From Bifidobacterium breve (lineage in GTDB: Bacteria; Actinomycetota; Acidimicrobiia; Acidimicrobiales; Ilumatobacteraceae), in assembly GCA_943325425.2 (NCBI GenBank), contig CALPPJ020000023.1:1-10901 (forward strand): 10,901 nt of DNA. The letters are read 5' to 3'. The notes beneath the pieces are model-generated. The model did no database searches, was not told where the DNA came from, and saw only the letters and a list, made by a program, of their open reading frames with translations. Shown one piece after another: positions 1-6,091 of this stretch; the first letter of the stretch is position 1, and every line of letters starts with the position of its first letter. Made by a program: the position numbers and the translations under genes.

Positions 1-105
1 GGCCAATTCCCGTCGTGAAACTGACTCATCTAGTTCAATCAGTTGTTCAAGAACCTTGCCGCGAACTCCGCCTACGAAATCTAGAAGTGGGTGCTCAAGG
101 TTCAT
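1..105 (-). CDS. N-terminal fragment of a winged-helix-like regulator (partial, runs off the left edge)
   Basis: An ATG at 105-103 opens a leftward frame that stays open for 35 codons to the window edge. The peptide begins MNLEHPLLDFVGGVRGKVLE and continues through QLIELDESVSRRELA. The pattern of a hydrophobic start, a VRGKVLEQLIEL helix and then VSRRELA resembles the first helices of a winged-helix domain. Similar N-termini occur in actinobacterial MarR/ArsR-like regulators and in proteins joining such a helix to a nucleotidyltransferase domain. That comparison is from memory, and 35 residues cannot settle the family. The gene diverges from the cysteine-rich gene at 178, and a perfect inverted repeat lies between the two starts, as expected for an autoregulator. 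No strong Shine-Dalgarno motif precedes the ATG. Confidence 0.5.
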   Translation of the reverse strand, partial: MNLEHPLLDFVGGVRGKVLEQLIELDESVSRRELA

Positions 106-121
106 AGATCTGAACGATAGC

Positions 122-147
122 ACTATGATCTAAAAACAGATCATAGT
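122..147. promoter_or_regulatory. Perfect 10-bp inverted repeat between divergent genes, candidate operator
   Basis: ACTATGATCT (122-131) and AGATCATAGT (138-147) are exact reverse complements separated by AAAAAC. Each arm contains TATGAT, one mismatch from the TATAAT -10 consensus: on the + strand at 125-130 and on the - strand at 145-140. One dyad could therefore cover both divergent promoters. No convincing -35 hexamer is present on either side. The lack of a T tract after the repeat argues against an intrinsic terminator. Control by the adjacent winged-helix-like protein is inference. Confidence 0.5.
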
Positions 148-165
148 TACCAAGATTATTTGCCC

Positions 166-177
166 TAGCCTGAACAC
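166..177 (+). promoter_or_regulatory. Possible leaderless -10 element for the cysteine-rich gene
   Basis: TAGCCT at 166-171 fits the actinobacterial TANNNT -10 pattern and is followed by only 6 nt before the ATG at 178. Transcription would begin at or next to the start codon, and no Shine-Dalgarno sequence is present. The hexamer also contains an in-frame TAG, so the reading frame cannot extend upstream. TATGAT at 125-130 is a rival -10 that would give a leader of about 40 nt. No -35 box is evident. Confidence 0.3.
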
Positions 178-846
178 ATGTCTGATGAGCAAGTCTTTGA
201 CGAGGTTGATGCCGGTGACACGATCTGGCGTTTTGAGCGCTCATTCATGACTTCAAGCTGGACCTGCATTTGGGGTCGCGGTTGCCTGGGCATCGGCAAC
301 ACTCGCGATTCGGTGACGGGTCACGGCTGCTGCTCATTAGGAGCCGAACTAGACGGTGTCGACGAAGCAATGAACCTCGCCGCTATGGCCGCGACGTTGA
401 CACCTGAAATTTTCCAGTTTCACGCTGAAGCTCAAACAGGTGGAATCTTCCGCGATGAACAAAACAATGCAACGAGAGTTGTTGATGGCGCGTGCATTTT
501 TCACAATCGCAACGGATTCTCAGGTGGCGCAGGTTGTGCGTTACATATCGGTGCTCTCGCCTATGACGAGTCGCCCATTGACTGGAAACCATCAGTGTGT
601 TGGCAACTCCCAATCAAAGTTGATTGGGTGATGCGCGTCGATGATGTTGAGATCGCCACCGTTCGGGGTTGGAAGAAATCAGATTGGGGCGACCACAACG
701 AGAAAATGGCCTGGGTATGCACCGAAGAACCTGAGGCATACGTGGGTGAACAACCAGTCATTGAAAGTTTGGCTGAGGAACTGACCGCGATTGTTGGCGA
801 AGAGGTTTTTGTGCAACTTCGTCAACGCATCACCGATATTTCCTAG
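178..846 (+). CDS. Cysteine-cluster protein of unknown function (DUF3109/YkgJ-like)
   Basis: This 222-residue protein has no signal peptide or membrane segment. Its conserved-looking residues are Cys30, Cys36, the pair Cys51-Cys52, Cys106, Cys120 with His123 (GAGCALH), Cys141 (KPSVCWQLP) and Cys181 (WVCTEEPEA). CC followed by C, G-x-C-x2-H and a P-x-x-C-x-x-x-P segment resembles DUF3109 and the wider YkgJ-type families, thought to bind zinc or an iron-sulfur cluster. The metal and reaction are unknown. Actinobacteria carry close-looking proteins with the same GAGCALH and CWQLPI blocks, by recollection. The start is fixed by an in-frame TAG at 166-168; the next Met is residue 24. It diverges from the winged-helix fragment, and its TAG stop overlaps the stop of the convergent esterase. 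I am confident it is a real gene, moderately confident of the family, and propose no function. Confidence 0.8.
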   Translation: MSDEQVFDEVDAGDTIWRFERSFMTSSWTCIWGRGCLGIGNTRDSVTGHGCCSLGAELDGVDEAMNLAAMAATLTPEIFQFHAEAQTGGIFRDEQNNATRVVDGACIFHNRNGFSGGAGCALHIGALAYDESPIDWKPSVCWQLPIKVDWVMRVDDVEIATVRGWKKSDWGDHNEKMAWVCTEEPEAYVGEQPVIESLAEELTAIVGEEVFVQLRQRITDIS

Positions 847-2357
847 AGAACGCCATCCCACAACGCGATTTCATCTGCACACAAATTGTGACCAAGCGTT
901 GACGTTGTATTGAACTGCATCATTGGTCGATTGTCCGTGTTGTGCCGCGGCCATTCTGGAATTCCGGCATGTTGCGGATGACCGGTCTTCACAAATGCCA
1001 CCCAAGCTTGATGCATGGCATCAGCGACATCTTGCGGTGCGTTGTCACCACTCAAATACGCCGCTGCAGGATCACGAAGATTATTGAACACAAACACCAA
1101 CTCAAGCGCATGACAAGCGCCCAGCGCTCCGCCATAAACCGGTGTCGCCCAATCAAAACGATATGTCCAAACATCTGGTGAATGCTTCAGTTGCGCATCG
1201 GCTAGTCGACGACACGGCACAATGAACATGCGATCAGTCTCAACAGCTGCGGATATTTGGAGAGGCAGTGCACCTGGCCGATTGGCACGGTACTTAGCTA
1301 ATGCTGCAAGACCTTTTTCGGCAGATCCAAATGTTGCGGTCACCATTGCTTCAAGCATCTCTTCACTAAACATGGGTGACATCGCAATCATAAAGACCAA
1401 TGACTCTTGCATTGTGGTGCCAGTGAGAACCTTGATGCCCGCTGCCGATCCTGCCTCAATCAACTCAATCGGTCGTTTTGGCAAAATCGCCGTGTCATAC
1501 GTCGGTTGAAACGGCATGGTTGACGCGGCGGCCTCACCCAAAATAGATGAGTCACCTTCGAACGCCTGAGCCATTACTTCTAGTTGCACTTCAAACAACC
1601 GCTCATCAGAAACCGCGTCTAGTGCTGCACTGTCTCCTGGCTTCACTTCTAGACGACGGAGGACTTCGCCGGCAATTACTGATGCAGTCTTGGCGCTGAT
1701 GCCATTATGTCCGGCGCCACTTTGTGGAATCGCTTGTGTGAACAATCCCTTGGCGAGAGACGTTGACATCAACGACGACACACTCATACCACCAGCAGAT
1801 TCACCAGCAATCGTGACGCGTGATGGGTCACCGCCGAATGCTGCGATGTTTTGTTGCACCCACTTCAGGGCCGCGATCTGATCAAGGAGTCCGGCATTGC
1901 CCGATTCTGCGAATTCTGGAAAGTGATCAGCAAGGTGCAAGAAACCTTGTGCACCCAAGCGATAGTTGATCGTCACACACACAACTCCATTGCGAGCAAA
2001 CGACGCACCGTCGTACACCGCCTCGACACCACTACCGCCGTAGAACGCACCGCCGTGAATCCACACGTACACCGGCAATGAGCCAGTCACATCCGGGCTC
2101 CAAACATTGAGGTTCAAACAATCTGCACCTGCTTCTGGCAATGGAGTTCCAAATGGTGGAGGAAGCGGTGCTTGTCGCGAAATCAAACCAATCGTGGTGG
2201 CATCACGAACACCCGACCAAGATTCACGGGGCTGTGGCGCACGAAATCGATTCGGCCCATCGATAGGGGCCGCGTACGGAACACCCTTAAATATGTGAAG
2301 CCCGTTTTCAACTGAACCCCGCAACTGCCCCTGCGCAACCTGAACAACTGTTTCCAT
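843..2357 (-). CDS. Type-B carboxylesterase (alpha/beta hydrolase)
   Basis: This 504-residue protein is a full-length member of the carboxylesterase/cholinesterase family. It shows the oxyanion-hole motif HGGAF (101-105), the EDCLxLNV-like block ADCLNLNVWSP (78-88) and the nucleophile elbow GESAGG with Ser187. The likely acid is Glu318 (TMQESLVF) and the likely catalytic His is His416 (GACHALEL). The family hydrolyses carboxylic esters; the substrate is not evident. No signal peptide is visible, so it is probably cytoplasmic. The ATG is preceded by GGGGG seven bases upstream (2369-2365), a usable Shine-Dalgarno with one wobble pair. It is the last of three collinear - strand genes, 73 nt after the carotenoid-oxygenase gene. 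The 3' end overlaps the convergent cysteine-rich gene by three to four bases, leaving no room for a separate terminator. Confidence 0.93.
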   Translation of the reverse strand: METVVQVAQGQLRGSVENGLHIFKGVPYAAPIDGPNRFRAPQPRESWSGVRDATTIGLISRQAPLPPPFGTPLPEAGADCLNLNVWSPDVTGSLPVYVWIHGGAFYGGSGVEAVYDGASFARNGVVCVTINYRLGAQGFLHLADHFPEFAESGNAGLLDQIAALKWVQQNIAAFGGDPSRVTIAGESAGGMSVSSLMSTSLAKGLFTQAIPQSGAGHNGISAKTASVIAGEVLRRLEVKPGDSAALDAVSDERLFEVQLEVMAQAFEGDSSILGEAAASTMPFQPTYDTAILPKRPIELIEAGSAAGIKVLTGTTMQESLVFMIAMSPMFSEEMLEAMVTATFGSAEKGLAALAKYRANRPGALPLQISAAVETDRMFIVPCRRLADAQLKHSPDVWTYRFDWATPVYGGALGACHALELVFVFNNLRDPAAAYLSGDNAPQDVADAMHQAWVAFVKTGHPQHAGIPEWPRHNTDNRPMMQFNTTSTLGHNLCADEIALWDGVL

Positions 2358-2364
2358 AAGTAGA

Positions 2365-2382
2365 CCCCCATCTAAAATTATG
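2365..2382 (-). promoter_or_regulatory. Possible internal promoter -10 and ribosome binding site for the esterase
   Basis: On the - strand CATAAT (2382-2377) matches five of six bases of the -10 consensus and lies about 20 nt before the esterase ATG, with GGGGG (2369-2365) between them. No good -35 hexamer is present at 16-18 nt. The 73-nt gap after the oxygenase gene leaves room for an internal start, so the esterase may be transcribed both from the operon and alone. The rest of the gap shows no hairpin followed by a T tract. Confidence 0.3.
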
Positions 2383-2430
2383 TCGAGGCCAACTTACGTC
2401 AGAATCACTTCGTTGTCAGTAGGGGAAACT

Positions 2431-3912
2431 CTATTGGCGTGACGCGAGGGCCTCAGCTGGCGTCCAGCACGAGTGAGTGCCTGACGAAATGCGCTCTGGT
2501 AATCGCACTCGAGCAATCGGACCATCCGTGAGACGAGTCGCATCAAAGATGAGGCACTCACTGCAATCGCGATTCATGTCGGTTGTGAATGTCAACAAGT
2601 AACCGTCGTCCTCTGCAATAGCTCCAGTACGAGGCGCAAACGGAGTTTCGCTGGCAAATACTCCTTCACCAAAGAAGTAACGCTCTTCGGTTCCGGTTAA
2701 AACATCTTGTTTCACGAGTCCATCAAACAAAAACCATCCCGGCTTGCCAGTCATGTTGTAGGTGTAGCGATAGTTCTTGCCAGCAATCTGCGGGTTAATC
2801 ATTCCAAATTCCATGACTCGATCTGACAGCGATTCTTCTTTGGTCTCGCCGGTCACCAAGTTGAAGCGCCAACGGTGAGGACGCGTTTGTAAACGATCAA
2901 GATCAACTGAGCGATAGAGCGACAGTGGTTTAGGAGTACCTTCACGCTTGGCGGGCATCGGGTCATGTTGGAAGAATCCATCCAAGATCAGCCAATCGCC
3001 TTCTTCATAAGCATTGATCCAGTGCAACACATATGTGGGATCAGCTTCAAACCACTTAATGTCTTCGGTGTTGCCCCGACGTGGCACAACAGCAAAGCGA
3101 GTTGGGATGTCGCGGTAAAAACGCGGCACGTGCGCACCAAGTTCAATCATGGCCGGATCCCAAAACAACGGAAGGTCATTCAAGATTGCATAGTTCTCGC
3201 TAAATGCCATGTCGTGTGGCAAACGTGGACCGGGTAACGGAACATCAATCGCGTGAACTAATTTCCCTTGCGCATCCACAACGCCGTAATGCATAAATGG
3301 TTCAGATGTGCTGTAACCAAAAATGAGCAACTCCCCAGTGGCTTCATCAAGTTTGGTGTGCGCCGATACTCCGGTGGGACTCGGAAATTGATTAACCCAA
3401 TCGGCCTTACCCATGTCGGCAAGTGTCATCGGGTCCATTTGATAGACATCACCACATTGCCAAAAGCTCGTTAGCGCTATTCCGTTATGAACAATGACAT
3501 CGGTGCTCGAACTATCTTTCATTCGACCACGGGCGCCCCAACCATCTTCACGCTTTGAGTTCTGTGCGAGATCATAGAAGCCGGTCCAAAGAGGCTCTCC
3601 GGCTTCCTGCTCCATTTGCATGCCATCGGTACGAACGAAACGATTGCGATAACTGGCTTTGCCGTTCGCGAATGAAATCTGATGCAACATCCCGTCGCCA
3701 TCAAATGGGTGATACATACCAATTGACGGATGAATGGGGTTTTCGGTATTGCGCAAATAGATACCGTTGAGGTCAGTCGGAATTTCGCCCTCAACCACAA
3801 GATCATCGGCATCCCACTCACGGTGATTCGGTCGCCATGCTCCGGTGCGATACGGATGATCATCATCAACGGGCAAAGTTGAATGAATGGTGTTGACTAT
3901 TGCTGATGACAT
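2431..3912 (-). CDS. Carotenoid cleavage oxygenase family protein (RPE65/CCD/lignostilbene dioxygenase type)
   Basis: This 493-residue protein has the length and motifs of the non-haem Fe(II) carotenoid cleavage oxygenase family, a seven-bladed propeller holding iron with four His. The likely ligands are His185 (VSAHTKLD), His233 (LPHDMAFS), His297 (VLHWINAYE) and His480 (GTHSCW), all present. The N-terminal LNGIYLRNTENP and HPFDGDGMLHQISF (68-81) blocks are also typical. Members split a carbon-carbon double bond of carotenoids, apocarotenoids, stilbenes or related phenylpropenes. Which applies cannot be told, since family-level motifs do not separate these subgroups. There is no signal peptide. 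GGGGG six bases before the ATG (3923-3919) is the probable ribosome binding site. The gene starts 25 nt after the thiolase stop, so cotranscription is likely. Confidence 0.92.
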   Translation of the reverse strand: MSSAIVNTIHSTLPVDDDHPYRTGAWRPNHREWDADDLVVEGEIPTDLNGIYLRNTENPIHPSIGMYHPFDGDGMLHQISFANGKASYRNRFVRTDGMQMEQEAGEPLWTGFYDLAQNSKREDGWGARGRMKDSSSTDVIVHNGIALTSFWQCGDVYQMDPMTLADMGKADWVNQFPSPTGVSAHTKLDEATGELLIFGYSTSEPFMHYGVVDAQGKLVHAIDVPLPGPRLPHDMAFSENYAILNDLPLFWDPAMIELGAHVPRFYRDIPTRFAVVPRRGNTEDIKWFEADPTYVLHWINAYEEGDWLILDGFFQHDPMPAKREGTPKPLSLYRSVDLDRLQTRPHRWRFNLVTGETKEESLSDRVMEFGMINPQIAGKNYRYTYNMTGKPGWFLFDGLVKQDVLTGTEERYFFGEGVFASETPFAPRTGAIAEDDGYLLTFTTDMNRDCSECLIFDATRLTDGPIARVRLPERISSGTHSCWTPAEALASRQ

Positions 3913-3937
3913 TGTGATCCCCCGCGTTGAACTTTTG

Positions 3938-5167
3938 TCAGACCGCTACAACAAAACTGACGGTTGTTGTTGTAGATCCACCAATATTGAGTGTTGCAAA
4001 TGTCTGTGCACCATCGACTTGATTATCTCCGGCGCGTCCTGTCACTTGTCGTGAAGCATCAAGAACCATTCGCACTCCAGTTGCTCCAACTGGATGTCCA
4101 CCACCAATGAGACCACCAGAAGGATTCATTGGGATACTGCCATTACGTTCAAGTTGACCCTCTTCAATGGCCTTCCAACTTTCGCCTGGTGCAGTAATAC
4201 CGAAGTGATCAATCGCCATGTATTCAGACGGAGTAAAGCAATCATGTGTTTCAATGCCATCAATTGCCGAAACATCGGCGACACCTGCACGAGAAAACGC
4301 ATCAGTGATTGCTCGGCGCACATGGGGCATCACATATTCGTCATGAGCCGATCGCTGAAGTTTCTCGGATAACAGAAGTCCAACGGTTCGGTGTCCCCAA
4401 CCGACAATGCGCGGGACTGCTTCAATAGTGAGTCCTCGACGCGACGCCCATTCTTCAGCTTTGGCACGACTAGCCAGCACCAATCCAACTCCGCCGTCGG
4501 TTAATTGACTGCAATCAGATCGACGAATGCGGCCGACAACAGTCGGATTTGCAACATCATCATTGGCGAACGATTCGGGAGTATGCGACCATGCACGAGT
4601 CTGAGCATTCGGGTTAGTTTTCGCGTTTCGAAAATTCAATTCGGCGATGGCCGAAAGATGTTGACTATCAATCCCGTAGCGAGCGTCGTATTCATCGGCC
4701 AACAAACTAAACATGTGTGGCCACATATGAACGACCCCTTGGCCCTCGTGACCAATCCATGCCGCAGCACCCAAATTGATTGCCGCTTGATCGCCTGGAA
4801 CATTGCGTTCTTGTTCAACCCCAACGACCAACGCACATTCGTAACGACCAGCTTCGATATCGGCCATCGCCGCCAAAATGGCGATTCCGCCCGACGCGCA
4901 AGCAGCTTCGTGGCGTGATGACGGAATCCCCCACAGTTTGGGTTCAACAGTCGCGGGCATTCCACCCAGTTGCCCCTGACCATTGAATAACTGACCAAAG
5001 GCGTTCGCCACGTGAATTGTCTCGATATCGGTTGGTTCAATCTGCGATTCAACCCAAGTTTGAGTGAGTACTTCCGAGACGATGTCGCTGACCTCAAGAC
5101 CTTGCTTGACATAGTTCCGGGCGAAGTCGGTTTGATAGCCGCCCAAAATATAGATATCGCTCGCCAT
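3938..5167 (-). CDS. Thiolase-family protein (SCP-x/acetyl-CoA acetyltransferase type)
   Basis: From the ATG at 5167 this is a 409-residue thiolase, near the family norm. The nucleophile Cys90 sits in HEAACASGG and His358 in GGLIGGGHPVGATG. The HDCF motif (308-311) is typical of SCP2/SCP-x-like thiolases. The C-terminal block TLNIGGSTTTT lacks the second Cys of classical degradative thiolases, which also fits that subgroup. Members cleave or form 3-ketoacyl-CoA, often on branched or sterol side chains; the substrate here is unknown. A GTG at 5176 would add three residues. I prefer the ATG because its sequence starts like other thiolases and a TANNNT element lies 7 nt upstream, giving a leaderless start. 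It is the first gene of the probable operon with the oxygenase and esterase, and lies 59 nt after tRNA-Leu on the same strand. Confidence 0.92.
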   Translation of the reverse strand: MASDIYILGGYQTDFARNYVKQGLEVSDIVSEVLTQTWVESQIEPTDIETIHVANAFGQLFNGQGQLGGMPATVEPKLWGIPSSRHEAACASGGIAILAAMADIEAGRYECALVVGVEQERNVPGDQAAINLGAAAWIGHEGQGVVHMWPHMFSLLADEYDARYGIDSQHLSAIAELNFRNAKTNPNAQTRAWSHTPESFANDDVANPTVVGRIRRSDCSQLTDGGVGLVLASRAKAEEWASRRGLTIEAVPRIVGWGHRTVGLLLSEKLQRSAHDEYVMPHVRRAITDAFSRAGVADVSAIDGIETHDCFTPSEYMAIDHFGITAPGESWKAIEEGQLERNGSIPMNPSGGLIGGGHPVGATGVRMVLDASRQVTGRAGDNQVDGAQTFATLNIGGSTTTTVSFVVAV

Positions 5168-5180
5168 GATCTTCACGGTA
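5168..5180 (-). promoter_or_regulatory. Possible leaderless -10 element for the thiolase operon
   Basis: TACCGT (5180-5175 on the - strand) fits TANNNT and is followed by 7 nt and then the ATG at 5167. That spacing puts the transcription start at the start codon. There is no clear Shine-Dalgarno sequence. The position 17 nt upstream reads TGGTGG, a poor -35. Read-through from the upstream tRNA gene is the alternative source of transcription. Confidence 0.3.
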
Positions 5181-5193
5181 GCGCACGACTTCG

Positions 5194-5210
5194 TTGCCCA
5201 CCACGGGCAA
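5194..5210 (-). other. Hairpin in the tRNA-Leu trailer (weak terminator or processing structure)
   Basis: TTGCCC (5210-5205 as read on the - strand) and GGGCAA (5199-5194) form a perfect 6-bp stem around the loop GTGGT, beginning about 17 nt after the tRNA CCA end. There is no T tract after it, so it is a poor intrinsic terminator. GTGGTGGGC (5204-5196), the loop plus most of the 3' arm, is also exactly complementary to the last nine bases running through the tRNA 3' end (5234-5226). Two mutually exclusive pairings are therefore possible. Confidence 0.45.
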
Positions 5211-5226
5211 TTGAGCCTGAAACAAG

Positions 5227-5312
5227 TGGTGGGCGAGGGGGGACTTGAACCCCCACGATCTTACGATCACTAGCACCTGAAGCTAGCGCGTCTGCCATTT
5301 CGCCACTCGCCC
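5227..5312 (-). tRNA. leuT: tRNA-Leu, anticodon CAG, CCA encoded
   Basis: Read on the - strand, the 86-nt gene folds as a class II tRNA. The acceptor stem GGGCGAG (5312-5306) pairs with CTCGCCC (5237-5231), followed by discriminator A and an encoded CCA. The anticodon stem CTAGC/GCTAG encloses the loop TTCAGGT, giving anticodon CAG (5279-5277), which reads CUG leucine codons. The long variable arm pairs GATC with GATC around GTAA. The T arm is GGGGG-TTCAAGT-CCCCC. The long variable arm and anticodon agree on leucine. Divergent placement upstream of fhaA matches my recollection of leuT in M. tuberculosis. The symbol is borrowed from there and is less certain than the identity. Confidence 0.97.
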
Positions 5313-5326
5313 GAGTAACACCTTGT

Positions 5327-5356
5327 AGGGTACCGACGCTCTCGCCATCCCCCCAA
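5327..5356 (-). promoter_or_regulatory. Predicted promoter of tRNA-Leu
   Basis: On the - strand TTGGGG (5356-5351) and TACCCT (5332-5327) are separated by 18 nt. The -10 fits the actinobacterial TANNNT pattern. Transcription would start near 5320, about 8 nt before the mature tRNA 5' end. The -35 matches only TTG of TTGACA and overlaps a G6 tract. Confidence 0.45.
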
Positions 5357-5370
5357 CCCCCCGATACCCT
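5342..5370 (+). promoter_or_regulatory. Predicted promoter of the fhaA operon
   Basis: TCGCCA (5342-5347, four of six against TTGACA) and TACCCT (5365-5370) are separated by 17 nt. The start point would be near 5377, giving a leader of about 30 nt that includes the AGGAG ribosome binding site. The -10 hexamer is identical to that of the divergent tRNA promoter. The spacer is filled by two C6 tracts (5349-5354 and 5357-5362). Confidence 0.45.
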
Positions 5371-5397
5371 GAGGCAATCAACAAGGCGCTTCTCTGT

Positions 5398-5410
5398 AGG
5401 AGAATTTGTG
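5398..5410 (+). promoter_or_regulatory. Ribosome binding site fixing the GTG start of fhaA
   Basis: AGGAG at 5398-5402 sits five bases before the GTG at 5408-5410. It is the clearest Shine-Dalgarno sequence in the window. It settles the GTG as the start, since the encoded GLQSFEDGLGR is the expected N-terminus of the family. Confidence 0.7.
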
Positions 5411-6070
5411 GGTCTGCAATCTTTTGAGGATGGTTTAGGGCGTATGGTCGAGGGTGTGTTCAGCCGTGCATTTAAAAGCAATGTTCGACCGATCGAGATC
5501 GGCCGACGACTCATCAAAGAAATTGACAGCAACCGAACCGTCGACATGAAGGGTCGCCGCGTCGTGCCCAATCAGTTCGTGGTCCGACTTGCCGCCGACG
5601 ATCAGGCCGCTTTGGCCGATATTGAGTCGGCTCTCATCACCGAACTTGCTGAAGCCGTCAAGGAATATTGCGCCGACGAGAATTACCACCTTCGTGGTCC
5701 GGTTGTGGTCACGATCGAGATTGACCAGTCGGTTAATACAGGCCGAATCGAAGTTGATTCGTCAGTACGTAAAGTTGGTGCAAGCGAAATTGTGGCCAAA
5801 GTAACTTTGCCCGACGATCGCAAAATCACACTTGGTAAAGACACGCTGATCATTGGCCGTCTTGCCGAATGCGATATTGCTTTTGATGACTCCAACGTGA
5901 GTCGTCGTCACGCTGAAATCAAAGCTGTTGCCGGTGGCTTTGCCGTTAACGATTTGGGTTCCACTAATGGCACCAAGGTCAACGGCGTCACCATTACGTT
6001 CGAACGGGCCCTTCGCGACGGCGACATTATTTCGGTCGGAAGTCATTCCATTCGTTACGAGGCTAAGTAA
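5408..6070 (+). CDS. fhaA: FhaA-type protein: DUF3662 domain plus C-terminal FHA domain
   Basis: This 220-residue protein has the two-part build of FhaA. Residues 1 to about 115 match the DUF3662 N-terminal domain (GLQSFEDGLGRMVEGVFSR, then VRPIEIGRRLIKEID). Residues about 135-220 form an FHA domain with Gly150-Arg151, Ser165-Arg-Arg-His168, Asn181 and the GSTNGT loop (184-189). FHA domains bind phosphothreonine. FhaA is a known substrate and adaptor of PknA/PknB-type kinases in mycobacterial cell wall control. No membrane segment is present. M. tuberculosis FhaA is about 527 residues because of a long low-complexity linker that is absent here. It is the first gene of the + strand cluster, 21 nt before fhaB. 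Confidence in the family is high because motifs and order agree. Confidence 0.95.
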   Translation: MGLQSFEDGLGRMVEGVFSRAFKSNVRPIEIGRRLIKEIDSNRTVDMKGRRVVPNQFVVRLAADDQAALADIESALITELAEAVKEYCADENYHLRGPVVVTIEIDQSVNTGRIEVDSSVRKVGASEIVAKVTLPDDRKITLGKDTLIIGRLAECDIAFDDSNVSRRHAEIKAVAGGFAVNDLGSTNGTKVNGVTITFERALRDGDIISVGSHSIRYEAK

Positions 6071-6091
6071 ACCGTAACGCGGTTATTTCAC

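Noticed and set aside
3519..3869. A 116-codon alternative - strand frame in the oxygenase gene
   Set aside because: It is a shifted reading of the conserved N-terminal oxygenase blocks, with no independent start signal.
4505..5112. Long open frames within the thiolase (+ strand 4505-4918 and - strand 4636-5112)
   Set aside because: Their peptides lack domain patterns, while the thiolase frame carries every expected motif.
5168..5176. GTG start of the thiolase at 5176
   Set aside because: It adds only MKI, has no better ribosome binding site, and the ATG at 5167 fits both the family N-terminus and the TANNNT spacing. Not fully excluded.
5196..5234. Phage or island attachment site at the tRNA 3' end
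   Set aside because: The repeated segment is inverted rather than direct, and no integrase or mobile gene is in the window.
5347..5363. G-quadruplex on the - strand at the twin G6 tracts
   Set aside because: Only two long G tracts plus one GGG lie close together, so a four-tract quadruplex is not clearly supported; kept only as a compositional oddity.
5173..5571. A 132-codon open frame on the - strand spanning the tRNA and the fhaA start
   Set aside because: It reads straight through tRNA-Leu, producing the SGEMADALASGASDRKIVGVQVPPRPP-type artefact peptide, and overlaps the promoters and the start of fhaA.
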